A DNA stretch of 64,000 bases, taken from the NCBI GenBank assembly GCA_024704765.1, contig JAKMXF010000305.1, positions 38,682-102,681 of the forward strand. Direction: 5' to 3'. Of the stretch, positions 11,817 to 23,571 are shown piece by piece (position 1 is the stretch's first letter; each line of letters begins with the position of its first letter). The position numbers and the translations under genes are program-made. A model generated the notes under the pieces. That model was not told the DNA's origin. It ran no database searches and worked only from the letters and a program-made list of their open reading frames with translations. This DNA comes from Oopsacas minuta (taxonomy: Eukaryota; Porifera; Hexactinellida; Lyssacinosida; Leucopsacidae).

Positions 11817-11905
11817 CATAGACTCCGCTTAATAGTTCCATTAGTTAACCTCGGGCCACCTGTTAAATCGGGTCATTTGTCTATGAACAGAACCATCCCA
11901 ATGGT
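11817..11905 (+). repeat. Possible pogo/Tigger-type terminus
   Basis: ACTCCGCTTAATAGTTCC followed by TAACCTCGGGCCACC resembles the CAGTNNAANCYCGCTTAT-type ends of pogo/Tigger elements. A similar end in reverse orientation lies at 49590-49678. No partner end was found nearby. Confidence 0.3.
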
Positions 11906-12062
11906 TGTAAATTTCTCTACATAACTTATGAGGTAAACTGCTACCTTCATATTTGACAAATGTGTGGTTTCAAGTGTATGCATATGCTTAGTTCTCTAAA
12001 ATTCAAATCAATGCTAAGAATATTATACTAGAAGTTGTTAAATTCATATATCATCTGAAATC

Positions 12063-13880
12063 TCACAATTTCTCTTCCTTAATGTCACAATCTTTTGGGT
12101 CTTGGGGTTGTTTTGAAGAATTTCTTTGAATATGACGAACTTGGTTACTCTTGGTATGTAATAAAGCTAATTGATCTAATATTAGGCCAGAATACGAGCC
12201 ACTAATACCATGGACCTCTCCCAGCTTCTTTAGAACGCCATGACTCGACTCTATGGTTTCTTCCGACATGGATCTTCTGCCGCCATACTGTGCCTAATAG
12301 CTATGAAATCTGGGAGATGCTGACAGATAATATATACTATCAATGTTGGCTGAAATTCGGAGTTATCATAGAGAATAGCAAGTTTCCAATCCACGTCTCT
12401 TACATCAAGGGCGACTTTTGTCAGGTTCTCGACAAGGCAGTAGATCCTTGATATCTTCTCACAATGAGAGAACTTTAAATACACGAATGTTGATGCCTGA
12501 TTTGATCCATGGGGCGTTATCTCTCCATGCATGTTGAGCTAATGAAGTCACGTTTTTATCAGTATATCATAAAACATTTATTTTCTTCAATGTGGAACCA
12601 CATATAGACTTGCATTGATCCAATTTATATGTAGTTGCAATGAATGATTCAAAATCGTCATTAGAAATATGACTGCAGTGGGATCAGTAACTTGTCTGCA
12701 CCAACCCATCCCACAGTTGGTAAGATATAGCTTTGATTTCACTAGATTGGTGTTCACTAGATGGGAGAAATTCTGGCCTTTGAAATGCCTATTCTTTTTG
12801 ACCAGTTTGAGATGTTCCATGCTAGTGTACCCATTCTAGGTCCTTCTTTAGAGAAATCCTATCTATGCCGACCGTCAATGAGCTTTGAAGTCATAGTACA
12901 CCAATGGTATGCATTATTGCTGATGCTAAGAATAGTTGAATGCACTTTATATCTGTACTTAGAATACTTTCTCGATCTTCAAAAAGATCCAACAGCGTAG
13001 ATAACATTCTAGAAATTGAGTTTGAGGTTCTTTAGCTGAGGTTATTACAGCATAATAAGGGGGTATACTTGTTTGTGAAGTTTGTGTAGGGAAGTAGATT
13101 CAAAATTTCGCTGCATTAGAATTTTCAGAGGTTTTTGTCCACTATCTATGCTCATTTTAAGAGGCAATGTATGTTTTTCTATATCTAGGAATTCATTAAA
13201 TTAACAATGAGGATACTTAACAACCATAGAAACACCACTATCAAGACTGCCCTTGTCTTTCTTCTGACCCTATTTCATCTTCCCAAATTTGGTGATCTTT
13301 AGAATATTCATTTCCTTTGAATTCAATTGCAATGAACTGGTCACGGTAATTTCAATCATCATTCCCTATGGCTCTTTGGTTAGGAAATTGGCAATGGTGG
13401 AAATTCTTGATTGAGGAAGTCAATTAAACCAATAACTTTTCGATTGCTCACTTTGCATAAATTGTGATCGACTTGGAAATCTGTTATTATTTCCAATTTT
13501 GCAGGGGGAATGGTTCTTTGAACTATAGCAATTTTTCTAGGTGGGCCCCGACTTCTCTTCAGATCAGTAAAACGATTGTTCTAGCGATGAAACTTTGAGA
13601 CAGAAATTCCCAGCAAGTTGTTCATCACATGCTCGTTTCTCTGACACGCATTTTAACATAGCGGTGCGTTCTTCGGTGGAGAAATCTTTGACTGCTTCAC
13701 TAATAGTTATCGCTTGCTGTTGTACTGAGAGGCGGTTAAGTTAGCAATTGAGATTGAGCTATTGCTTCTATTATGGCCAGAAGATAATGATCTCACAGTT
13801 TTATTCTTTTGTCTACCTGTTCCTTTACCTTGGTGTATCTTTCACGCCGCATAAGGTTTGTGCGTTATAACAATACCACT
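12063..13880 (-). other. Unrecognised decayed coding sequence
   Basis: On the minus strand several overlapping open stretches have protein-like composition: about 13690-13560 (including EAVKDFSTEERTAMLKCVSE), 12820-12587, 12532-12251 and 12269-12063. The last ends in a charged tail, KDCDIKEEKL. The last two overlap in different frames, as expected for a frameshifted copy. I do not recognise the family. A retroelement or transposon ORF relic is most likely, and no function is proposed. Confidence 0.3.
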
Positions 13881-15137
13881 ATTTTGTATTGTTAAATCCT
13901 GTAGTACAACAAGTACTTGAACGAATCATCCAATATTTGTGGGTCATCGATGACTCACTATTTCTAAACATCGTTGTGCGAGTCTGTCTAACTTTTCGTA
14001 ACTATGACTACCCTAATTTGTTAGCATTTGTAGAACATTAGAGCACAGTTTATTAGGGATTCCACCACTGAGTATAACTCCCAATCCAAGGTATTTCGTG
14101 TAACCACAATAACAAAACTGATTGATATTACATCCATTGAATCCAAGAGATTAGTTTGAAAGACTTTCGATAATGCTATAAGAAAATTAAGTATGTAATA
14201 AACACAATTAACATAGAAATGTATGAAAATAGGAGTTTGATGAGCTTCTCCAACCATAAAGGGAATTCTGACATGTCGATCATCACAAAGGTGCTAAAAG
14301 CCTCAACAAACTTAGAAATCCTGGTGTCAAAATATCTACATAGATGGAACTCAAAACTATTACGAGAAAGTATACAAAAAGATTGTAGAACGAAGTGTCT
14401 ATAAATATAGGCTACTAAAACTAAGCAGGGACATAATATGGTATAAATGAGGAAAAGCCAAAAACAGTAAAGACAAGATATAGTGCATAATTAGGAGATA
14501 TATGAATAAGATTTTGTTACAATAATTATTCGCAAGTTACAAATAGTCGTTTTGAAATATTCCACATCGAAAATGGCAATAATATAACAAATTTTCTAGA
14601 GTAGTAACTACTGTTCTGAATGCAAATTCGTTATCAGTGTGAAAACTGGGTTAATTGTTTTTTGGATGATATTGGTTGGTTTTGACACCCCATGGCATAC
14701 ATACGATGGGCATTTCGATAAGTTTTAGCCTAACGGTGTTTCGAATTGTTTGTATCCAATGCAGTACATAATTCGCTTAAATTTGAGATCATTATACTTT
14801 GTAGAAAATGCAACATATTGAATTTCTGCTTTGGATAAGAGCAATAAGTTGCATAGTTTTGTTCATCCAAATTTGTATTTATGTATATTATGGCGCTGGA
14901 ATACTCCTGGTTTCGAGTCTAAAGGGCATATTTCCTATATAAGTTTAGCAATTATTGTAATGTTGCTTAGAGTGGCCCTGCCCAGATGTCATTTCATTTT
15001 GAATTATTTTCTAAGTCACATTAGAGTCGCCTGTTACCATCCCTCAACAAACTTCACCATTCCTTCGACGATTACGTATGAGGGCTGTCACATGTAGGTT
15101 GGTCCTCAGAGTTATCTTTTCATACTTAAATTCTATG
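13881..15137. other. Intron sequence, nothing recognised
   Basis: Short open frames only, with no motif, repeat or splice-site pattern that stands out. Confidence 0.35.
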
Positions 15138-15139
15138 TA

Positions 15140-16466
15140 TAGGGTGTATCATATGCTTGGCTGGTCAGTAAAATGTATAGAATTTTCATTATCGAGTGTT
15201 TGTTCCAATTATTTGCCTATATACCCACCATTCTATCTAATACAAGTAGTATTCTAGCTGACATACTACAAACTATATTTTCTAGAATATCAGGGTCTAT
15301 GTCAGCCCATGCCGATTTGACTCGTAGAATTAAGTCTTCCAGCTTAGTAGCATTTGCCATTTGTCCAACACGATCTTTCAATATTGACCAGAGGTTTTCA
15401 ATCGGGTTTAAATCTGACGAGTTACCCGGCCACTCAACCTTCCTCCAAAAGCGAGGAAAGTGTTCTACACGCCATCTCTGTGTCAAGTTTGCAGCGTGAG
15501 GAAGGCATCATCAGGCATAAATAGGAAATCAGACATGTTAGCAAGCATTGATCTCTCCAGAATAGAACCTGTATTTGCAGTTCTGTTTGTAGCATCGCTA
15601 CATGTCTTGGCTAAGATATTATCTCGGTAGTAGGCTCCATTTATCGTTTGTTTCGGAGGAATGATGTGTAATTCTGAGAAAACCCTGTGGGACATCATAC
15701 CCCAGACTTGGATTTTTGTGGGAACTTCATCTAAACGATAGGTTCAATGCTATTTGAATTCCGAGCCCAGATACGATCGTTGTGACGATTTGGCATGGAG
15801 AACACTTGGAAAGGTGATTCATCTGACACAATACCTTTTCCAGTCACCAATTGTCCAATTTATATGATCTTTATCGAACTGGAGGCGTTTATCCTTCATT
15901 GTCTGTGTCAATCGAGGTATTTAGGGCGTTTAAATGATTTTACTCCCAAAGAATTGGTCAAATAGCGATATATATACTTGAATGCGAGATAGAATATCCC
16001 TTACCATTGAGAATACGTGCAAGTTTACTTGTTGACTTCCCCCTTTTCCCTAGAGTTTTTGAGATGACTACCTTCAAACCTTTTCATTGTTGGAACTCTA
16101 CCAGGACGGAGTTTAGTATTTTGGTCTTTTCCATGTTTCTCGTTATGTCACCATCTTTGTATCGACCTAGAACCGACACCTAGCCTTGAAGCTACAATTT
16201 CTGCTCAATTCCAATTTTCAACATGGAGATTGCTTTGACAGACAAACCATGATCTTTGATATTCATATTTCAAATTATAAGAGAAATACAAAGAATGAGT
16301 TAAAATACAAATCAAAGTGAAAATATTTATCAAGAGGTGTATTTGTAATAGATAATACTTTGTAGTTAAGTGTAAGACGAATAAACTTCAATAATACATT
16401 GTGGTCTTGTTAAATCAACTTTAAACATTATGAATTCATACCCGCCAAGACATATGATACACCCTG
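15140..16466 (-). mobile_element. Tc1-like transposon (1.33 kb)
   Basis: Inverted ends share AGGGTGTATCATATG (left at 15141; right as the complement ending at 16466). TA lies on both sides (15138-15139 and 16467-16468), the classic Tc1/mariner target duplication. The interior contains a minus-strand transposase relic. The left terminal base is T where the right end has C. Confidence 0.85.
15217..16266 (-). pseudogene. Tc1-like DD34E transposase, decayed
   Basis: The frame starts at 16266 with MNIKDHGLSVKAISMLK, the N-terminal helix-turn-helix region of Tc1 transposases, and soon hits a stop. Recognisable parts follow in several frames: a GRVPTMKR-like linker, the first catalytic Asp in VSDESPFQVF (out of frame with its surroundings, near 15815), KIQVWGMMSHRVFSELHI-like sequence, the second Asp region (LFMPDDA), and the third, Glu, in SDLNPIENLWSIL. 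The protein ends at 15217. Length is about 350 codons, normal for the family. Several frameshifts and stops make it inactive. Confidence 0.85.
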
Positions 16467-16654
16467 TACAATCTCTTGACAATAACAATTGGTCACTTTT
16501 CGTTTGGAAATTCTTTACTGAAAGTTCTGTGACATTTCTTTATCGTGCTCCTAAGTTTGGAAAATTTCATATGATGTCATGTATCTCAACTCTCTATAAA
16601 TCAATCGATACTAAAGTAACATCGTTTGGCTATACCTATTGAGTTCCCTACGTA

Positions 16655-17966
16655 CAGGATGTCTAATAAGTTCTGTTATATATCAATTCCCCAATTATTT
16701 CAAATTTATACATTACAAAGCCATGAAACCTTCTATTTTCTTTGGACTTATGTTCCTAATTACACATTACAAATATCATTCAATATAGCCTCCCTTTTTA
16801 TGAATTACGGAAGTTAGTCTGCTCCGAAACTGATGGACAGCTTTTCGCAGCTCCTCCTTGTGGGATTTTCTGCCATTCACTCAACAAACTAACTTTGAGG
16901 GAGTCCAAACTCTTGTGAGATTTCGCACAGGCCCTGCTCTCCAAGTTTGCCCAAACAGAATAGTCGAGTGGGTTTAAATCTGGGCTTGATGGTGGCCATT
17001 CATCCTTACTTATGAAACCGATATTTTGCTCTCGGAATCAACCCTGGGATACTTTTGGAGCATGTGCAAGCGCAGAGTCTTGTTGGTAAGTCCAAGGATG
17101 GTTTTGAAAGAGCTTCTCACCAGCATACGCAATTTCAGGCTCCAAGACCAGCTCTCTGTAGGTCTAGGAGTTTATTTCATTCCTTAGGGGACAAAAATCA
17201 CGTTTGTCCGTGAGTCTGCCAACACTCCCGCCCATACCATCAGAGAAAGAGGCTTCTGGACTCTATCAATGCACTTGATGCTATCTAGGATATCCTGACT
17301 TCGAGAAGCAAGTATACGGTCGTTTTGGCGATTGCTTGCTTCCTCAACGGTGAACAGCTTCTCATCCGAGAAGTAAACCTTATCTTCAGTCCCAGGAGCG
17401 AATCGGACTTTTAGTTGTATGCATCTCTCGAGTCGCTTACGACGTATGGAGTCGTTAAGATGGTGTATGTTTTTCCTCTTATGGGATTTCATTCCTAGGT
17501 CCTCTACAACCAATTTCCGCATCGTTTCGTAATTGACACAGAATTCACGAGACATTTTTCGCATTGAACGCCGGGGATTTCTCTGGATTCGACATCTAAC
17601 ACTATTCTTCAGGGCTGGTGTGCGGGCGGATATTGGACGACCAACTCGTTTCCTGTCAGACACGCTCCCAGTCTCTATATATCGTTTTATTGTGCGATAG
17701 ATCAACATAGGATTGACTTTATCATTTTTTTAGCCTTTTTAGAATTTCACTGCTGCTAAACCCAGATTCGTGAAAAGTGACAATTTTTGAACGAATTTCT
17801 TCTAACATGATTTTCTAGGAAATCATCAACTTGAATGATATATACTTGGTATAATTCGAAGAGCGCCAAAAATGCTACAAGAAAATCTAGAAGATTACTT
17901 CATAAGTATATTAATAGCTACTGTCTAAGGCGCGAAAGTGTATAACAGAATTTATTAGACACCCTG
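16655..17966 (-). mobile_element. DD37D mariner, copy A
   Basis: The ends are CAGGATGTCTAATAAG on the left and the complement of CTTATTAGACACCCTG-type sequence on the right. TA lies before the left end (16653-16654); the right flank is TG, a mutated TA. It is almost base-for-base the reverse complement of 41427-42737, including the inactivating changes. Differences seen by eye are a few substitutions in the terminal repeats. Confidence 0.9.
16776..17808 (-). pseudogene. Mariner DD37D transposase, copy A
   Basis: The start at 17808 gives MLEEIRSKIVTFHESGFSS, a helix-turn-helix N-terminus. A frameshift in a run of seven A (T on the plus strand) separates this from the main open stretch 17708-17184. 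That stretch has GRP-type linker VGRPISART, a second helical DNA-binding part, the first catalytic Asp in YFSDEKLFTVEE and MVWAGV. A stop after VIFVP and further shifts follow, then QQDSALAH, a TGA where Trp is expected, and SSPDLNPLDYSVW. Spacing between the second and third Asp counts as 37. It ends at 16776. It shares all of these defects with copy B. Confidence 0.88.
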
Positions 17967-18175
17967 TGTGTGCAACTTGTATCTAGTTTTGGTAACCGTA
18001 TTTCCTTGTTATGTTGTTTATCAGTGTTAAAACCTTTGATTTATATCTATTTATTTCCCATTTCCTTTTTGAATGTAGCAATTACTGTTTATCTCTGCTT
18101 ACCTAATTTTTAATTTGCTACATTATTTGATCATTTTCACAAGGTTTCACGAATTTTTTTTTTTTTTCTTCATAG
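17967..18175 (+). other. 3' end of intron before the LATS kinase exon
   Basis: The intron ends in a long T run (fourteen T at 18154-18167) and CTTCATAG (AG at 18174-18175), a strong polypyrimidine tract and 3' splice site. Confidence 0.75.
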
Positions 18176-18584
18176 ATCTAACTCTCATTACAATAAACAA
18201 GATTCTACTGTTTCTATAACAGAAAATATTTGTTACCGACCTAGTTATTCACCAGAAGCTTTCAAATTTTTTATGGAGTTACATATTGAGAATGTATTGT
18301 CTCTGCACAACGAAAGAGAAAAACGGCGTAAGAGACTTGAGATTGAAATGGAAAAAATATTATTATCTGACGAGAAGAAAATTAAAATGCGGTTCATCCT
18401 ATGTCAAAAGGAATCTGAATATCTGCGACTTAAGCGTGCTAAGATGAAGCGAAACATGTTCAAAAAAATTGCTCGTTTGGGTGTTGGAGCATTTGGAGAG
18501 GTATCATTGGTGAGAAAACGAGATACTAATGCTATGTACGCAATGAAAATATTGAGAAAATCAGATGTTATTAGGAGAAACCAG
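18176..18584 (+). CDS. LATS: LATS/Warts kinase, exon with MOB1-binding region and start of kinase domain
   Basis: The 409-nt exon completes the Arg codon left open at 6650 and ends in phase 0 at CGAAACCAG-like AACCAG/GTATTT. YSPEAFKFFMELHIENVL opens the basic helical N-terminal regulatory region that binds MOB1 in LATS/NDR kinases, continuing through CQKESEYLRLKRAKM. The kinase domain begins with FKKIARLG, the glycine loop GVGAFGEV at 18480-18503, and the ATP-binding Lys in YAMKILRKSD (codon 18546-18548). The last residues RRNQ match the conserved exon end of the family. The kinase phosphorylates YAP/Yorkie in the Hippo pathway, in cytoplasm and at the cortex. No frameshift or stop is present, so the exon looks functional. 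NDR/STK38 kinases are related, but the later HSLVGTPNYIAPE context and the length favour LATS. Confidence 0.96.
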
Positions 18585-20931
18585 GTATTTCCACATATGT
18601 ATTTTCTATCAAATATAACCTGTGTGATTGTGCCGATTTTGTCATTTATATTCAAGATTGTTAAAAAGCATCGGCGTCGTATGATTTTTTCTGCTCTTTG
18701 TGTCGCCCAAACTCCAAAATGTTAGGGCCGTAAACCTTGCAAATTTTAGCCGAAATGATTATATTATTGATTTTTAACTGTACACCCGTTCAATATATAT
18801 ACTAAGCCAATATTACGTTATTTGAACAATTCTGGAATTTTTAATGTGGTTTACATTGTTAATTTATACATACGATTACAAATGTATACAATGAGATCTA
18901 GGCATGTTCTCATGCGAAATATCAAGACCTGTTTGATAGTGTTGTGCTGTTGCATTAGTTCGAATGTGGACAATTGTCATTATTTCGAATTTGGACTGTT
19001 GGCATTAGTCTGACAGTAATATCAGATGGTTGGCATTAGTTCAACACGAATTTTTTACAGTTGCTATTAGTTAGACAGCAATTTCACACGTTTTGAAATG
19101 GTTTGACAATAGGTTTTATGTTTTCATTGGCTTTGCACCCTCCTGTGAATTATATACTATACTATTTTCAATTGAGATTTGTATGTATTCTTATGGTTAT
19201 ACCGAATGTCATTCGCATTACCTTAGAGGTGTTTCTCAGCTACAGTGTTTCGTCGATAATTATACGTATGTTTTTATGAGTTACACTAGTGATAAATTTT
19301 TTATACTCCAGATTGTCATAAAAATTCCAATTCTAAAGGAGAGAAAATTTGGTCTATTATGATTTCTTATTTTATGAAATGGTATGCTACTGCGAAGTTA
19401 AATCTAGTCTCAAATCTAACCATTCCTTCCATTTACCATAATCATATCATTGTAGAATGCAAATCTGACGTCTGGGTAATATAATCGAACTATTCGAATC
19501 GTCCACAGAATTCGCAGGATACTCTTAGAAATTTTTTCTATGACGTACCTCGTGAGCTTTTCATGTGTCGTTCACTAAAGAGGGATCTTCAATGTATTGT
19601 TTAATCAACTTCTACCCAAGCTTCAATCCATCTATAAGTTGTGAACACCACAGATCTTGAAACCCTAAATTTTCTAAAAATTTTTCCACTATTTGCAATA
19701 CACTCCCCAGATACAACTTCCAAATTCAACTCTAATGTTTTATATCAAAATGCTAAATATTTTTAGAGCTACCAATGGACCCAAGTTGATTTCGCTGATT
19801 AGAGAGTCGACAGTCCACATTATTATGTAATCTTTGGTCCATTGACAGTTATTCACTTCCCAAAACTTGAATTTGCTCGATTGTCGAAGTGTATAGAAAC
19901 AATACTATAGAATCTTTAAGGACAGATTTTGAAAGTTCTACAACGATTTTCATCCTGCGAACATACGGAATACAGTTCCGCCTCATTGAGAATAACACAA
20001 TGAACACTCAAGTTTTAAATGCCTTATCCGGAGTTCGTATTCATCTGTGTACTCAATTGAATATCCATTGTAGTGATCGCATTAACCAGAGTCTACTGTA
20101 TATTATGTACTTGTTCATAGTAGAATTGCATACAATTCAATCTTATTTTCTGAATTTTCCCCTAACATTGATGAACATTTCGAACCTATTTGGATTAACT
20201 ATGGTTCGGATCCACAAGGTTCGGATTAGCGATGGTCTATTGTAGCCAGAAACGATTGTCACACTAACTCACATGTACATTGCCATCTAACTATGTTAGG
20301 AGAACTCTTGAATGTTAATGATTTGCTGTAGCATACCTATAACTGTAACTCAACTTCAAATTTCCATCGTGCTCGTGCTTAGACTCTCTGTTTCTGAGAT
20401 TCGTATTATCAGTGGTACTACAATTGCCTAGCGTATCGTTCCCCATATTCACTTTCTCTGAAGTTCGCTTTAATCGCACTGTCCTACTCTTAGCGCATAG
20501 TAGATCTTCCTCAGATTAGCTTGAACAGCTCATTGGTACTCTAAGGACTGTTTGGTTGGATTGGCTCGGGTAGAAATGCGTGTGTTTGAGTCATTTATAA
20601 TGAATACCATTGATTAAATTCAGCTAAGGAGCCCAAATCACTTCGATTGTATATGAAACTTACTATCATTATGGCTTTACAACTGATTATTGATTTGAGG
20701 GCCAGTGATGCACGATGACACCGAATTGATATTTCATTCATATGCCCCATACTTGCTAAATCGTCATTACTAGGTATATTTGGGCATTTATGTGCAATGT
20801 AGCTTGCCCGTACCTTATTACTAGATATTTCAAGAATCACCTCCTATTGCAGTTGAATTCAACTCAACCGCACGCATAATTTCTAAGCTTAATGAGATCG
20901 TAGTACCTTACTTTTATTACTGGGTTATTTT
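18585..20931. other. Intron sequence with a degenerate short tandem repeat
   Basis: After the donor GTATTT the sequence is AT-rich. At about 18941-19085 the motif TTGGCATTAGTT recurs about five times in diverged units of roughly 30-40 bases (TTGCATTAGTTCGAA, TTGGCATTAGTCTGAC, TTGGCATTAGTTCAAC, TTGCTATTAGTTAGAC), each followed by a CAAT/TAAT-like stretch. Nothing else was recognised up to the mariner. Confidence 0.5.
18941..19085 (+). repeat. Diverged minisatellite, unit about 30-40 bp
   Basis: Repeated core GTTGGCATTAGTTNGACA with variable spacers. It is visible by eye only as approximate copies. Confidence 0.5.
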
Positions 20932-22000
20932 ATGGTTTCAAAGGAAAAAGATTCCATTATTGAACAAAGGACCTACATCAGGTTTCGCACGAAACTTGGG
21001 TTTGCTCTTGGAGCTATATTTGTAGAGCTGGTTTTAGTATGTCCTAATACTCACCTTTCGTATTCGAGGGTATGTGAGTGGGCAGCTCGCTTCAGAGTAG
21101 GAAGACTATCTGTTGAATATGACATTCGACCAGGTCCCGAATTTACTGTTTGGACGGACGAGAATATCGCTCGTGTCAAGTCCGTTGTTGATGAGCAACG
21201 AAACTGTACCATCAAAGAGATTGCTCATGAATCTGTGATATCAACGGGAAGTGTTGGAAGGATTCTGACCATTGATCTTCAAATGTGGAAGCTGTGTGCA
21301 CTTTGAATTCCCAAAAAAGCTCACTGATTCTCAGTGATTGTCACGTCTAAGATGTCCAAAGAACTCTCAAAGGAATATAGCAATGTAGATCCTAGTCGAC
21401 TTTACAAATCTTTACTTAGGGACGAAACATGTATAAGCTATGCTGCACCTGAAAGAAAATCTGGTGTATCTACCTGGGTATGGAAAATGACGACGAATCA
21501 AGAAAGCCCCCTCCAAAAATGCCAGACCTGGTAGGTTTGGACGGAAGGTATTTTGCACAAATTTTTGACGCGCATGGGTCAGTGCCTTAAAAATGGATAC
21601 TTAAAAGTCAAAGAATAACAGGGGGTATTACGCTACTACCTGCCTTCCTGCAGTCCAACAGCACTATAAAGTGAGCCGCCCACGTACAATCTGAATTCTG
21701 CACGATAATGGTTGGCCCCTTAAAACTCGGCTTGTTAAGAATACCTTGGAATCCTTGAGGTCATGGAGCTTCAAACTCCACCTTACAGCCCTGATCTCTT
21801 CCCATATGGCTTCTGGCTGTTTGACAACATCAAATCACATTTGTCTGATAGAGATTTTGAGACCAACCACCAACTTGGAATTGTTAACTTCCAGTATCTC
21901 AAAGCATCCCCAAAGAAGAGTACAAAAAGTCTTATACTGAGTAAAATATTATTCTATTATTATTGCACAGTAATTTTGAAAATGATCTGATATATATAAT
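20932..22000 (+). pseudogene. Mariner DD34D transposase, old and decayed
   Basis: ATG at 20932 opens 124 residues of mariner N-terminus with EQRTYIRFRTKLG, SYSRVCEWAARFR, and TVWTDENIARVKSVVDEQR followed by TIKEIAHESVISTGSVGRIL. The rest is spread over frames: RDETCISYAAPE (first catalytic Asp), a GGYYATTCLPAVQQHYK-like stretch, ILHDNGWPLKTRLVKN (second Asp) and PPYSPDLFPYGFWLFDNIKSHL. In that last motif the third Asp is replaced by Gly (GGC, codon 21808-21810). The recognisable part ends near SPKKSTKSL, about 21930. Terminal repeats could not be found, so the element's limits are unknown and the end given is approximate. Confidence 0.8.
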
Positions 22001-23178
22001 TCAAAACTACGATCTTTAAGGACCAGTATTGGTGCCAACTAACCTACCTCTTAGTTTTGTATGTCTATATAATTATGTTCTGGCCTAATAACTGAATGGA
22101 CCTCTGGCTAAGAGACTTTCCATATAGCCGAACAGTTATAGCCAATGCAGACCAATTCTGGTGGGCCATAACTAGACCTGGTCAGGTAATATTGGGCTCG
22201 ACGGCCATGCACTTTATACATTTTGGGTTATAGTGCTACTTAATCTTCATTGTGTCCGACACAATTGACAACTGGAAGGACACATTGTTATAGGAGGACA
22301 GACACGTCCAATACCCCTTATGCGTAAGCCCTCAGCTAACTAAGTTTACATTACCAAGTATCAAATGAGCCTTAACCAAAGTTAATTACATCGTTTTGTT
22401 TATGGTCAAATCTTTATTTCCATATATTTACTACTGACATTTTTGGTGAAAAGTATTTGAGGTGTGTAGGTGTCCGAGGCAAGAATTTCGGACAAGTATT
22501 AGGCACTTTTTGAAAGGGAGTTGGGTTTGTGTCTAAAGTCTGAATATTTCAACAAAGTTGCCTATGGTTTAGTGCCTCTCCCATAAGTCAGGTCCCTGTA
22601 AATATATGTTGTATGTTCGGAATTGATTGGCAGTGCCGTCGAGTACCAAACCTGGCGCCGGTTGAGTTTTGATGCTGGCCCTCGTCATATTTTGCAACAA
22701 CATTGAGGCTTACAAGTTTATTAACAAACTAGAGGTTTCTCGTGCCACTTAAACTTGTGTAGAGAATTGTTTGTGGAGAAATTCTTGCAACCCCTAATAT
22801 CTAACTTATACTTTAGAATTGTTATGTCAACCTCTAAATGTATTGGGCCTATTAACGCTATTTATGAATGTTTTCCTAAAAAGCGACTAATTACTATTTC
22901 AGCGTAACCGCGTCTCTAAACGCACTTTGGAAGATATCAGTAAAATAGACTTAAAAGTTTCACGTATCATGTACCAGATAACCCCAATTGTTGTCCTATT
23001 GTGTGATTTTCTGTCATAATGTAAAAGACCGCCCCCTTTGTTGCTTATGATCGCCTGGATACTGTATGTCAAATGCTTAGTGGTCTTAAACTATTGTTAA
23101 TTACTCTAGTTTAATCATAGAGTACTGGTCAGGAATATTGTGTAACCACTGAACTCTAAATTAATCAACAAGTTACTA
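22001..23178. other. Intron sequence, slightly richer in GC
   Basis: No ORF or repeat was recognised. Some stretches (22120-22220, 22620-22700) have a more balanced base composition than their surroundings and may be remnants of an older insertion. Confidence 0.3.
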
Positions 23179-23424
23179 CTTGGGGCATTCAAAAAGTTCC
23201 CATTCGTAATTTTTGCAGCCAAACCCTACTCGATTGCATGAAACGCAGAGTATATCCTAATACCTATCGATTACCTTTTTACTGCTGTTGACCAATTCAC
23301 TCTAGCTATTATATATCTTGATTAGAGATTCACCGGATATAAAAATTTCCCATCCGCCGGATAAGAATCCAGCTTCTATTTTCCGGTTATCCGGCCGGTA
23401 CCGGATACTTTTGTTAAATAATTG

Positions 23425-23544
23425 GCTGCTCCACCTAGCTCAGTATATAGTGAAAGATTATTTAGTAGTACTGGAATTGTATTTGAAGAAAGTCGTAACA
23501 GATTGTTACCTGAAAAAGGAGAGCATCTCCTCTTTATTCAGTAA
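23425..23544 (+). pseudogene. hAT transposase dimerisation-domain fragment
   Basis: The frame reads APPSSVYSERLFSSTG, then a Glu/Arg-rich stretch and LPEKGEHLLFIQ, ending in TAA at 23542-23544. This is the C-terminal hAT family dimerisation motif (usually PxSSxxSERxFSxxG ... LxPENxExLLFL). A stop lies directly upstream (23419-23421). Just before it, CCGG-rich sequence (23331-23406) with AGATTCACCGGATA at its start resembles a hAT terminus. It is a small internal-deletion remnant inside the mariner's 5' untranslated part. Confidence 0.8.
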
Positions 23545-23571
23545 AATTAGGATTATTAGATTCCCATCATT

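Noticed and set aside
18404-18655. Minus-strand ORF over the LATS kinase exon
   Set aside because: The plus strand encodes a clear kinase with proper splice sites.
18585-18725. Read-through extension of the LATS exon to 18725
   Set aside because: The peptide after RRNQ has no kinase similarity, and a donor GT lies exactly at the conserved exon end.
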